NCBI GenBank assembly: GCA_003117195.1
Contig: BDSI01000001.1
Location: 2,084,164 to 2,148,163, forward strand
Direction of reading: 5' to 3'
Source: Eudorina sp. 2006-703-Eu-15
Lineage: Eukaryota; Chlorophyta; Chlorophyceae; Chlamydomonadales; Volvocaceae
Length of the DNA: 64,000 nt
In this document: piece by piece, positions 13,101 to 25,100 of the stretch
Position numbering within the stretch: position 1 is the stretch's first letter
Layout of the letters: each line of letters opens with the position of its first letter
The notes under the pieces: generated by a model
Database searches by the model: none
The model's input: the letters and a program-made list of their open reading frames with translations, nothing else
What the model was told of the DNA's origin: nothing
Made by a program: the position numbers and the translations under genes

Positions 13101-16100
13101 TGGGACCGGTCGGGTGGCGAAGGCGCCGCCGGTACGGCGCGCCGCCGGTGCCGGCGGCGCCGGCAGCGACGGCGTCGCGAGGTACGGAAGGCTCTATCAG
13201 CGGCAGGGTGCCGTCGGCCGACACCGGTCCGCCAAAGCCGGCCGCAAAAATTATCTCTCGTCCGCCGCCGCCGCCGCCGCCACCAACGTCGCTGTACGGC
13301 AACTTCAGTCGCATCGGCAGCGCGCGCAGCAGCTGCAAGACCTCGTCCGCCGTCACGTTGCCGTCCTTGTCGGGCGTCATCATAGCCAGGTACGCCTGTA
13401 CGACACGGATCTCGGGGTACGGCAAGTACGGCTCCAGGATCTCGTCCAGCAGGTCCGCCGCGGTGGACCGGTTCAGCTGCCCCGTCCTGCGGCCACCAGC
13501 GCCACGTGGTGGTGTGGTGGTGTGGTGGTGTGGTGGTGTGGTGGTGTGGTGGTGTGGTGGTGTGGTGGTGTGGTGGTGTGGTGGTGTGGTGGTGTGGTGG
13601 TGTGGTGGTGTGGTGGTGTGGTGGTGTGGTGGTGTGGTGGTGTAGGGCCGGGGTCCCAACTCATCCATCGGCCAGCCTGCCGGGATGGGGCTGTCCACCA
13701 GCGACCCCACCGGCGATTCGCCACCGCGCTGCCTTGCCTCCCTGTCTCCCTCCCTCCGTCCTTGCCTGCCTGTATACGTCTACGGTACCCAATACCTGTA
13801 CGATATCCCTGGTTTCCCTGCCTTGCCTTCCTGCCAGCGCCTTTCTCTTCTCCCTACCCACCCCAACCATCGGCACGCACGCCCAACAGTCACCCTCGAA
13901 GCACACCCACACCCACACCCACACCCACACCCACACCCACACCCACACCCACACCCAGGTAAATACATCACACTTAGGCTGGTTTGGGCGAGAGTTTACC
14001 CCCAGAACAGGGTCGCGTATTGACTCCTGTGCCACGTATCGGTTCCCCAATCCATACCCCCAGAACACCCACACCCACCCACCCAACCCCTCCGCCACGC
14101 ACCCTGCCGCCCCCGCCTTGGCCACCAGCAGCCACAGCAGGCGGGTCTCCCGCTGCAGCGCCTGCGCCCCGCGGTGCAGCACATCCAGGGCCCGGGCCTC
14201 CATGCGGCTCAGGGTGAGGGTCACCGGCGGGGCGGGGGAGCCGGGGGGCCCGCCCAGCGCCGTGGCGGTGTAGTGCACCTGAGAGCGGCGGGTGGGATCG
14301 GGGGTAGGGGGGAGGGGCGGGGAGGGGAAAGGGAGGGGCAGGGAAGGGAAAGGGAGGGGCAGGGAGGGGAAAGGGAGCGGCGAGGCGGGCAGCGGATCAG
14401 CAGGTGGGTCGAACGACAAGGACTGCGCTGAACGCCAGGGCCAAGAGGGAGACCATGATCGTGTTGGTCCTCTTAAAATTTTCACATCTTCAACCCGTGC
14501 CGTACTTATTGTAAGATATGAATGAATGAATGAATGAATGAATGAATGAATGAATGAATGAATGAATGAATGAATGAATGAATGAATGAATGAATGAATG
14601 AATGAATGAATGAATGAATGAATGAACGTTACAGCGGACCCCAAAGGGATCACCGGTGTATACCAGGGCAAGATATGTAATAATGTCAATTATTGTTCAT
14701 TTATATGTTATCTTATATTGTATTGTCATTGTCATTGTCATTGTGTGTAACCGTTACTTCGTGATTGTTCTTTTTCCCCTCGTCGCCCTCTCTCTCACCG
14801 TCTGTGTCGCCTCCCCCAGCTCCTCCATCGTGACCCGCCCGCGGCCCCGGCGGTCCAGCAGCGCCACCGCGAAGCCCACCTCCGCGGCGGTCAAGCTGGC
14901 GGCGTCGTTGACCAGCTGCTGCAGCCGCCGCGGGTCCAGGCCCCGGCCGTCCCTGGAGCCGGAGCCGGACAGCGGCGGCGGCAGGGGGAGGAGGGGGAGG
15001 AGGGGGAGGAACGGAGGCTGAGGGGCGACACAGCAAGCCGGTGTCGCTCGCGGGCTCGACTGGGGTGCTGGCAAATGCAGCGCGCAGGGAGCTTTCCTTT
15101 GCGTGTGCGATGGTGATTGGTTGTTTGGTCAGAGGTTGCGGTGACCGCCCCATGTTGCGGTGTAGATTGGCTCAGATCGCAGCGAGAGCTCCCAGGGACG
15201 TCGTGCACGCCACCCCGGTCGAACCCGCCCCAGCGCCCCGGGGCGGGCTGGGGGTGCCGACCCCCAGGAGCCGACACCGGGACATCCCAAGCGGTTCCGG
15301 CACACCCACCCTACCGTCCACCCTACCGTCCGTGTGTCTGGGCTGTTTCTTTTTAAACCCTGCCGTCCACCCGCCGATCATCGTTGCCTACCAACTCTCT
15401 GTACCGCTATCCTTGCCTCCCTCCCGCCCACCCGCCTGCTCCCTCCGCCCCTCCCTTTCCCCCCTCCCTACATGGCGCCCCCACCTGTCCAGCAGCTTGT
15501 ACAGCGCCGACGCCCTGGGCTCCTCCGCCAGCAGCCTCTCCAGCGCCCGACACACCAGCCCCACCCCCGCGCCGCTCTGGGCGGGCAGCAGCCGGTTGTC
15601 CGGGTACTGCAGCTTGCCGGCCAGGTCGGGGTACGGCAGCAGCAGCGGCGGAGGCGGCGGCGCGGGCTGTGGCGGCGCACCGGGCGGGAAATGGCCTGGC
15701 GGGATGAGGAGGGAGGATAGTTTGAAAAGGGGGTTGCACCAACCTGGTAGCCTGGTGAGCTGTAGGGGCTAGGGAGTCGGGACGATGGGGAGGGCGGCAA
15801 AATCCAGAAGCCCCGCAAGACGCAACCCCTAGCTACACATCTGCACCTCCTCCAGCTCCCCCCGCGCCCCTGGCGCCGCTACCTTGCGCCTCCTCCCGGC
15901 GACGAGCTCCCCCTGCTCCCAGCAACCGGGGCGACACCACCGCCCCCGCTGGCGCCGCCGCCAACACCCGCCCCCGCGGGCCCTGCGCCGCCGCCGCCGC
16001 GGCCGCCGTCGCCACCATCGCCGGCGGCGGCGCGCCCGCCGCCGCCGCCAGGGCATCCGCCGCCGCCAGGATGTACGGCGAGGCGACGTACAGCAGTCCC

Positions 16101-19100
16101 GTGACGCTGTCCAGCAGGAATGCCCGGCCGTCGGTGTGCACGTGGAAGCGCAGGTCCACCAGTCGGCGGTTGGGGTGCGGCGTCGGCGGCAGCGTGAGCA
16201 CATTGGGTCGCAACGGGGCAGACCTGCAGGCGGTGGGTCCCACGGTGCGGGGGAGGCTCCAGGAGGTGAAAAAAAAGTGAAAAAACCGTAAACGGCTCCA
16301 GGAGAGGGGTAACAGAAGGCGGCTGCGGTTGGATCCCCGTGGGGAACCGACGTGGATGCAAAGCCATGCATACGGCATCGTACAGTTTCGTACAGTTTCG
16401 GCCTCTACTTAGAGGTGATGGTAAGTCAGATGTTGAATTGAGTTGATGGGGGTGAGAACGCTAGGGGGGGGGGGAGAGGTCGCAGGTCGGGGAGCTTCGG
16501 CGCAGGGCGGGTGCGGGCTCGCGGCCCCGTCAGTCCAACACACGTTGCTACGTCGTTAACCCTTCCCACGTGACGGCAGCCCCAGAGCCCCACGGCCCGC
16601 CCGCCCCACCGCCCCATGGGGCCGCCACCTCTCACCCCCACCTGGCCGTCCGACTCCGCCACGCCTCCTCGTCCTCCGCCGTCTCGTCGTACGCCGATCG
16701 AAACGCCGCCTCCGCATTCTGGACCGCCGCCGCCTGCTCCGCCGCCCGCGCCGCCGCCTTGGCGGCAGCGCGCGCCGCCGCGCGGCCCGCCCGCTGCTGC
16801 TCCTTCGCCGCCCGCCGCTCCTGCTCCATCACCTCCTCCCGAGTGGCCCGCCGGCTGCCTTGCGGACTCGCCGCCTTGCGATCCACGGGCAGAGATGTCT
16901 CGGCGCTGCGCAGCACCCCCACCAGGAATGGCCAGTCGAACGTCGGTGGCGCGTCGCGCAGCCGCCGGTACGGCTGAGGGTTGCCGTAGGGATTGCCGTA
17001 CGGTTGGTTGGGGCCGGGCGCGACGGCGGCGGCGCCGCCGCCGCCGTCGGCGGCGGCGAGCTTGAGGTTGAGGTAGACGACGAGGGCGCCGACGTCTGAG
17101 GGGGACGCGCTGTGGTTGGTGAGGTGGCTCAGGAACCTTGGGGGCCGGGGGGGGCGGGGGGCCCGCGTTGGGGGGGAGGAGGGAGAGGGGGCAAGACTCA
17201 ATTTGGTACGGCACCAGGTACGGCAACCACAGGACGCATCGGTGCTCTCTTAGCAAAACAAACACACGAACACCTGTTCCGTGGCTATTTTGGTGATGTT
17301 TTGTTTGCAGGCTTTTATGATATAGATACAATGAGAATTGCTTTGAGTCGGGCGGCTTCCTTCACATTCACGTACAGCCACATTGTGCGCTTTAAGTAGC
17401 GCATTCTTCCCCTCTCGCGCCCCAGCCTCCCTCGCCCCGTTGTCGCAGCCGCAACCCGCCACCCCCACGGCGCGCTGGGCAGGGAACACCGCAGCAGCCC
17501 GTTGCCGTACATACCTGGCCAGCTGCGGCTGCGTCAGCCGTACATCCTCCAGCTCCGACACGTCCACCTCCACCCCGCTGACGTCGGTGACGTCACTGCT
17601 GCTACTGCTACTGCTGCTACTGCTGCTACTGCTGCTGATCCTGCGGCCTCCAGCTCCGGCCGCTGCGCCCCCTCCACCGCCGCCCTCGCTGCTGACCGTC
17701 TGCGCCGCGCTGCTGGCGCCGCCCTCACTGCCCGCCTCCTCCCTTGCCTTCTTCCCCTTGTCCTTCTTCTCCTTGTCCTTCCCTTCCTTCTTCTCCTTCT
17801 TCTCCTTCTTGTCTTTATCATCCGCCTTCTTCTTCTCCTTCTTCTCCTTCTCCGTGTCGGCCTGCCCTCCCTGGGCCTTCCACGCGGGCCCGATGTGCTT
17901 CGGCTCACCCCCATTCGCCGCCGCGTTCCTCGAGGCGGCCGCCGCGGCCGCCTTCTGCGCCTGCTTCACCGCCTTGCGCTGCTTCCTCTCCTCCTTGGTC
18001 CGCTCCCGCTCCGCCCGCCGCGCCGCCGCCTCCGCCTGCTTCTCCCGCCGCCGCCGCTGCAGCTCACCGCTGTACCTCACAAAGGCCCGATAGCTCTCCC
18101 GGTAGTCCCCCAGCAGCGCCCCCGCAACCTGGGCCAGCAGCTTGTAGGCCTGGGCGTTGAGCTGCGAGGGGACGCAACACGCACATGCACCCACACGACT
18201 CTTCCTGCTAACACACATACGACTCAGTTCTTCGCTGACATCCACACAAACACCCGGCTTACTTCGCTAAACCACAGACATATATTCAAAAATGTGTGCC
18301 ACTTGTTTCTGTCGCTTTTCTGGCAGGTATGGTAAATTGCAGGTCATTACGCAAGTGTCAAGGGGACCTGGGTGGTTCGGGTGGGTTCCCCGCTACACAC
18401 GCATCCGGACGGTCAGGTGGGGCAACGTGCTGGCAGGCCCTGGCAGTTGGATGGACCGGGGCTGCAACTTGACAGACCGGGCGAGACAGACAGACAGACA
18501 AACAGGGCAGACGGACTCTGGGCAGGATAAATAGGCCGGTCTGCGGGCCGGGTTTGGGTGTGACCGTTAAGGTTCGAGGCCAGGCGGGTGACGTGACGGG
18601 CGGAGTGGGGTAGGCCATCCACGGCCCGGTCTATCCGATCCCCTGACAGCCGTGTGCCGCACCTTGCTGGCGGGCGTGTCTATGGTGGTCCCGATCTCCT
18701 CGAACGCCATCACCACATCGTCCGGGAACACCAGCCCGTCGCCGTCCAGGTCGAACAGCGCCGCCAGGTACGTCAGCTGCGCCGCCGAGGCGCTGGGCAG
18801 CAGCGGCCGCAGGAAGCGCGCCAGCGCGGCCGGGTCCGCCGGCGGCGCCGCCGCCGCCCGGTGCTGCTGCAGCAGCAGCTGCTGCTGCTGGGCTGCCCGG
18901 GGTGAGGACCTGGGCGAGGGCGAGGGCAGGGCGGGCTGCGGGGCCCGGCCGGTGACGGCCTGGGTCCAGGCGTCCTCCAGGCGGGTGCGGGTGGTGCGGA
19001 GGTGGTGGTCCAGAGCGGCGAAGAGCTGGGCCACTAGCGGCGTCTCCACGCGCTCCAGGGTGCCGTTGGGGAGCAGCCTGGCGGGGGACGGGATGGGATG

Positions 19101-22100
19101 GGACGATATGGGGGCTTAAAGGAGCGGCGAGGCGGGGCCGGGTTTGAGGTGCGCGATGGGCAAAGAAAGCCGCCAACCCAATTGAAGCACGGCGGGTCGG
19201 TGGCCCCGGTCCGGTCCTGGCGGTCGGATGTCAGATCGGTGGCCCCGGTCCGGTTCTGGCGCTGTGGGTGGGGTGTCACATGGGTGAGCTGGGGCCGCTG
19301 CTGGGCTGCCGTGTGCCGTACCTGCCGAACAGGTACAGCTGCTCGTCCTGCGGGTTGGGCTGCTGCGGCTGCCGGCCCAGCCACGCGGCCCCGCCGACGT
19401 CCGGGTTGGCGGCGGCGGCGGCGGCGGCGGCGGGGTCGGCGCCTTGCAGCGCCAGCGGCGGGGCGGGTGGCGGTGGCGGCAGCGGCAGGTAGGCCAGGCT
19501 GGAGACCGGGTCCACCATCATTTTAATGCCTAGGTAGTCCACCGCCTGAAGGGGGGGTGGAGAGGGGTACAGGAAAGTGGTAGGAGTGTGGAAGGGGGTT
19601 CCGGAGCGGGGTCTGGAGAGGGGGTAGGGATCCAGGGAGCCGGGATGGGGTTCTAGGGTTGGGGAGGAGGTCGAGGCTGTGGGGTTCCGCGGCAGTAACG
19701 GAGTTCGCAGGGTATGACACGAGTCTTGCTGCGCCGAATGGAGGGCCGGAGGGAGGGGGTTGTTCGTGTGCGGAGGGGGCGGAGGGGCGAAGCCATGCAG
19801 CAGCGCATGCGGGTCCGCCGTGATCGTACGGTGCGCACACCATCACCAAACACGCCCATGATGAGCGCGGGCCCCCGGGACACGCCCCCTCCCGATCGGG
19901 CTGGCGCAATGCCCTCGAGGGCTGTACGGTAACGTGGCGGTACGGCGACGTGACCGGCGTTGGAGACTGGACCCACCGACAGCGTCACATCCGGGTCCAG
20001 GGGCTCCACATCGGACAGCGGCACGTCCCCGGGAAACATGTACTGCGGCGGCCGCCGACCCATGGGTCCGCCGCCGGCTGAGGTGGCGGCGCCGGCGGGG
20101 CCCAGCAACGGCGGCGCGGGGAAGATCGCGATCGTCGACTGCGGCAGCGCGGACGCGTCCGGGTGCTGCGCCGCGAACGCCAGCGTGAAAGGGTCGTGCG
20201 TGTCGGTCGGATGTACGGGCATGTACGGCGTGATGTCGTAGTCTTCGATTGCCGTACCCGCCGGTCGCATGCCGGGGTAGCTCGCCATGCCGCGCGGCTG
20301 CCACCCCGGCAGCATCATCGGGCCACCGACGGAGAGCCGCCAGGCTGCACCCATCGGCGGCCGGGGGTAGTCGGGCTGGATCCCCGCGACGGCGGGCCAG
20401 GCCGTGACGGAGTACGGCGGTGACCCGAAGGGCTGTACTGCATTTGGGTCGCCGGCAGCGACCGCCGCCGCGGCCAGCTCCGCGGCGGAGGGTCCCGGCG
20501 GCAGCGGCCGGCGCATGGTGGCTGGCAGGGCCGGCTCCGCCGGCCCCAACAGCGTGTCGGCGGTGGCGGCGGCGACCTTGGCGGCGACCTCCTCGCTGGC
20601 TTGCCGTACACGCTCTAGCGCCAAGCTGTCCTGCTTGGCTATCAGCGACATGCGCAGGTCCTGTACGACAACACGACAGCACGTACGGTGGTGACGACAG
20701 GAAGGCGTGTGTTCATGGAAAACTAGACACGACGCGGGCAATGTATAGGGGTACATACATATATAATATGTATACCAATTATATGTTATGTACATATTGG
20801 TATCACCATCTCATCACATCTGTGTGTGTATGTATGCATCCTTGACCCTGAGATGGTGATGAGTCAACAGGTCGGCAGGTGGCAGGCTACCGTCCGCCGA
20901 CCCAAGCAGAGTGAAGACCCGAACCTCACCCTTCTTCCCACCCTATCCCCACGCCATATCCCCTGCTCGTACATTGTACGACAGCAAGCCGTCTCGGTCC
21001 AGGTCCGCCTCCGCCATGAGCCGCTGCAGCGCCAGGTCCAGCGGCCGCTGCCGCACCAGCCGGCCCGCGGACAGGAACCTCAGCAGGCGGGCGGCCTCCC
21101 TCGGTTCCAGCAGGCCATCGCCGTCCAGGTCGAACTGGGCCATCAGGGTCACGAGCTGGACCTACGGGTCGGTGGGCCCATGGGTCGGGGGTGTGGGTGA
21201 TGGGCCCAGGGTAAAATAGAAAACAAAGCGCCCGACCCAGATGGACGCACGCGGGCGGGCGGCCATCTGGGTCGGCTCTGTCTTTTCAGGTGGCAGGTGG
21301 CAGGGAGCGGGGTTCAGGATGCCCGGTGGCCGGACGGACGCCTCCCAACGCCCACCACCGCCAGGGCTGCACCCGTGCACCGCACCCACCCCGCACCGCA
21401 GCTACTCCGCACCGCAACACCTACCGCACATCGCACGCAGCCCACTGCATTGTTTGAGCGCCTAGCCGCTGGTCCCCCGGCGCCCTGTCCCCCCCTCTTC
21501 CCCCGTGACGGTTCCCGCTGAACTCCGAGGAGCCCGATTACCGTACTACCGTACTACTGTACTAACGTTCAAACGTACCTTTTGGCGACCCATGTACTCG
21601 AGGATCCAACGCAGCACGTCCCCAGGCTGCTGGGCCTCCGGCCCCTGCTGCTGCTGCTGCCGTCGGGCCGTCAGGTAGGCGTCCGCGCCCGCGGCGGCCG
21701 CCCCGCCGGGGCCCTCCGCCGCGGCCGCCAGGTACAGCGGCGCGAAGGCGCTGGCGGGCACGAAGCCCGCGGCGGCTGCTGCTGCGTCGTCGCGGCCTGC
21801 CGAGTACTCGGCGCTGTGCTCCTCGATCGCCCTGCGGATGACGGGGATGGCGTGGAGTGTGTCAAGGGGTCAAGGAGCGGCGGGGGATGCGGACATTTGT
21901 GTTTCAAGGCCGCACGACGTGCGGCAAGGCGGTGACGGGGGACCCGTAGGCCGGACTGGGCAGGGACGGGCTCCCCTCCTGCCCCTCCTCTCTTGATCTT
22001 TGCTTGGGTAGTCGGACAGGCCAGTCAGACAACGCTCTTTATCTTCATCTATTCGCGGTCACTCCAACCGGAGGGAGCGCCCCGCTGTCCGCCTGCCCTC

Positions 22101-25100
22101 CCCCCTCGAGCCCCCCCCATAAGCCCCACCTGGCCAGGTCGCGCGCCGTCACGAGAGCGGCGGTGGGGGAAGTGAGGGCCGCCTGCGGGGAAGGGGCGGG
22201 CCCGGGGTCGGTCGTGTCTTGGGTTTGGGAGGACGGAGCGACGACACACACACACGCACACACAGAGCAATGACGCGGCGCGGGAGGATACGTATTTGAC
22301 CTGTGGGCGAAGCAGCACGTCACGTGCACTGGACGGAGCATGTCTCTACCAACAAATGCAAGCATGCAACCCAACCCAACCCAACCCAACCCAATCCAAC
22401 GCAATGGAATCCAACCAGCAGCTAGCCAGCCAGCCAGACAGCCAGCCAGACAGCCAGCCAGTCAGGCGTTACCGAGACCCCAACTCCATATGGTGGTGTT
22501 GAGGTGGGCGTTGAGTAACAGTTCGTTTTCTTTAAATGTACTGCTACTCAACGCCCACCTCAACCCGCCCCGACCCGCTCACCCGGATGTAGACGCTCTG
22601 CGCCCCGGTGCTGCCCGGCAGGACCTCCCCCAGCAGCCGCCTCACGTCCCCCGGGTCAAGACAGCCGTCCGAGTCCGGGTCGAACTGACCCACGAGCTCC
22701 CGCAGCGTCAGGCGGCAGCTGCGCAGGTAGTAGCCTGGGCAGCGGCGAGGGCGAGGGGGCCGGAGTCGGGAGGGCGACAGGCAGGGCAGCGCAAGGTGGT
22801 CCAGTGGAGGGCCGCGTTGCGCGGGCGGGCAATAGCCTCCCCCACGCAGGCGAGGCCGCGAGCAAGCCACGCCCAGGTGCGTGGGAAGCGGGGCCCGTGT
22901 GCTGTGGCGGTGGCCGCGGTCGACGGGAGGATCACAAGCACGGGCAGCGGCGGGCGTAAGACGCAGCGGCGCCCCGAACACCGCGAAGCATCTCACCTTT
23001 CCAGGCAGCACAGGGTCGGCGGCGGCAACCCCCTTACCGAGCCGCCCCAACACGACACCCATACGTATCTGGCCAATCTGGCCAATCACGGAAGGGGTTC
23101 CTCAGGAGGTCAAGACCAAAGCAAGGAGACCCGGGTCGCAAATAAACCCCATCCCTTCCCATCGCATGGAATAGCTTCTTCCTCCCTAACTGACACCACA
23201 CACCAGTATAGGGTACCTTCTCGTCCGGGGCTATCCCATACCTACAACCCAAAACCCAGGACCCATCCAGCCACCCACCCAGGTGGTAGAAGAACCGGGG
23301 CACAGCCTCCCGCGGGTTGCCGCCGCGCTTCCGCAGCCCGCTGGGGCCCAGCGGCGCCGGCCGCTGCACCGCCCGCACCGCCGCCTTGCCGCGCTCCCGC
23401 TGCAGCCCCAGCTTCTCCGCGGCCGCCTGCTGCTGCTGCTGCTGCTGCTCCCGCGTCTTCAGCCGCGCTTTGTGCAGCGCAGCCACCTCCGGGCTGAGCG
23501 CCTGCTGTCCCGGCCCCGCCCGCCCCAGAACCGCCTCCGCGCCTGCGCCCGCGGCACCGCCTTCCGCCGGGGGTGACCCCTTGCCTTTCTCTGTCCCCCT
23601 CTCCTTAGCCTTCTCTTTCGCCTGTTCTTTCTCCTCCGGGCGGGGTTGCGCCTGCGGGAGGTGGGCGTCCTCCTCCTGCTGCTGCTGCTGTTGCTGCTGC
23701 TGCATGCGCTGCAAGTCGGCTGTGTAGGCCACGTCCGCCAGGTGCAAGATGTGGAGCACCTGGGCCAGGCTGCGGCGGTTGTCGCCCGGCCCCTGGCAGG
23801 CAAGAGGGCGGGCGATGATCGGGGAAGGTTGGGCAATGGATGTCGAGAATTGGGGTAAGGGCACCCCGACCCATCTCAACACACAGCTGCGGACGGGGTG
23901 GAGGTCCGTGCCCGGCTGTGGCACAGTCGGGGTTCTGGGCGGTCTGGTCCGGTCTGGTCTGGGCCGTTTCGGACGTGTGTGTGGTGTGTGTGGTGTGTGT
24001 GGTGTGTGTGGTGTGCGTGGTGTGTGTGGTGTGCGTGGTGTGTGTGGTGTGCGTGGTGTGTGTGGTGTGCGTGGTGTGCGTGGTGTGTGTGGTGTGTGTG
24101 GTGTGCGTGGTGTGTGTGGTGTGCGTGGTGTGTGTGGTGTGTGTGGTGTGTGTGGTGTGTGTGGTGTGTGTGGTGTGTGTGGTGTGTGTGGTGTGTGTGG
24201 TGTGGCGCTGGGTCCCTAGTGCGGCATTTGGTCGTTTGGACAGTCGGTGGAGCGGCCCCGGTCTCCGAACGTCCACCTCTCCTCAACCCATCCCATCCCA
24301 TCCCAACCCATCCCACCTCACCCCACCCCACGTCCTCTCACACACTTCCACACCCCCCGCACTCCCGCCTTCGCCCCTCTAACCGCGCCCCTACCGTAAC
24401 ACTGTTCGCACCTGAAGCAGGTGGTCCATCAAGTACCGCCCTTCCCCCGGCCCCAGCTCCGGCCGCATCAGCCGCAGGAAGCGCAGCAGCACCGCCGGCT
24501 CCAACAGCGTCGTGGGCTGAGACCGCCGGACTGCCGGGTTCTGCTGCTGCTGCCGCTGGTAGTGGTGGTGGGGTCCTGTGTGGCGCCGGGTCCGGGTCCG
24601 GGGGTGCGGCTCCTCCTCGTCGCCCAGCTGCAGCAGCTCAGACTCGAGGGCCGCGGGGTCGGCGGCGTCGGCGGCGGTGACGTCAGCGACCAAGGAGCGG
24701 AACACGACGGTGGCGTGCTGCCGCTGGGAGTGCAGGACGAAGGAGGTCTCCTGGAGGGCCGTCACACGGGGTGTGGGGAACCGGTTGAGGGTGTGGGGTG
24801 CAGGGATAAGGTTGAGGGTGTGGGCCAGGGTGGGCGGAGGCCCAGGGTGGGGCTGGGAGGCGCAGGTTTGTGTGTCTAGCGTGAAAACCCTCCCACCCCA
24901 AAACCGTTTCGTGTTTTTAGGAGAACTGAACAATGTTGTGTTTTTAGGAGAACTGAGCCACGAGGTTGGGTTGTGGTTTTAGAGTTGTGTCAGTGGGGTT
25001 GGGAATGGGGTCCATGGAAGCCCAATCCTGCGCCGCACACCCCGTGTTCAGGAGTTGGGTAACAAAGCAAGACACCCGGGCAACGCGGAGGTACAGCACG

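Noticed and set aside
23605..24680. His/Thr and Val/Cys repeat frames of 150-260 residues
   Set aside because: Artefacts of the 9-bp GTGTGTGGT minisatellite in an intron.
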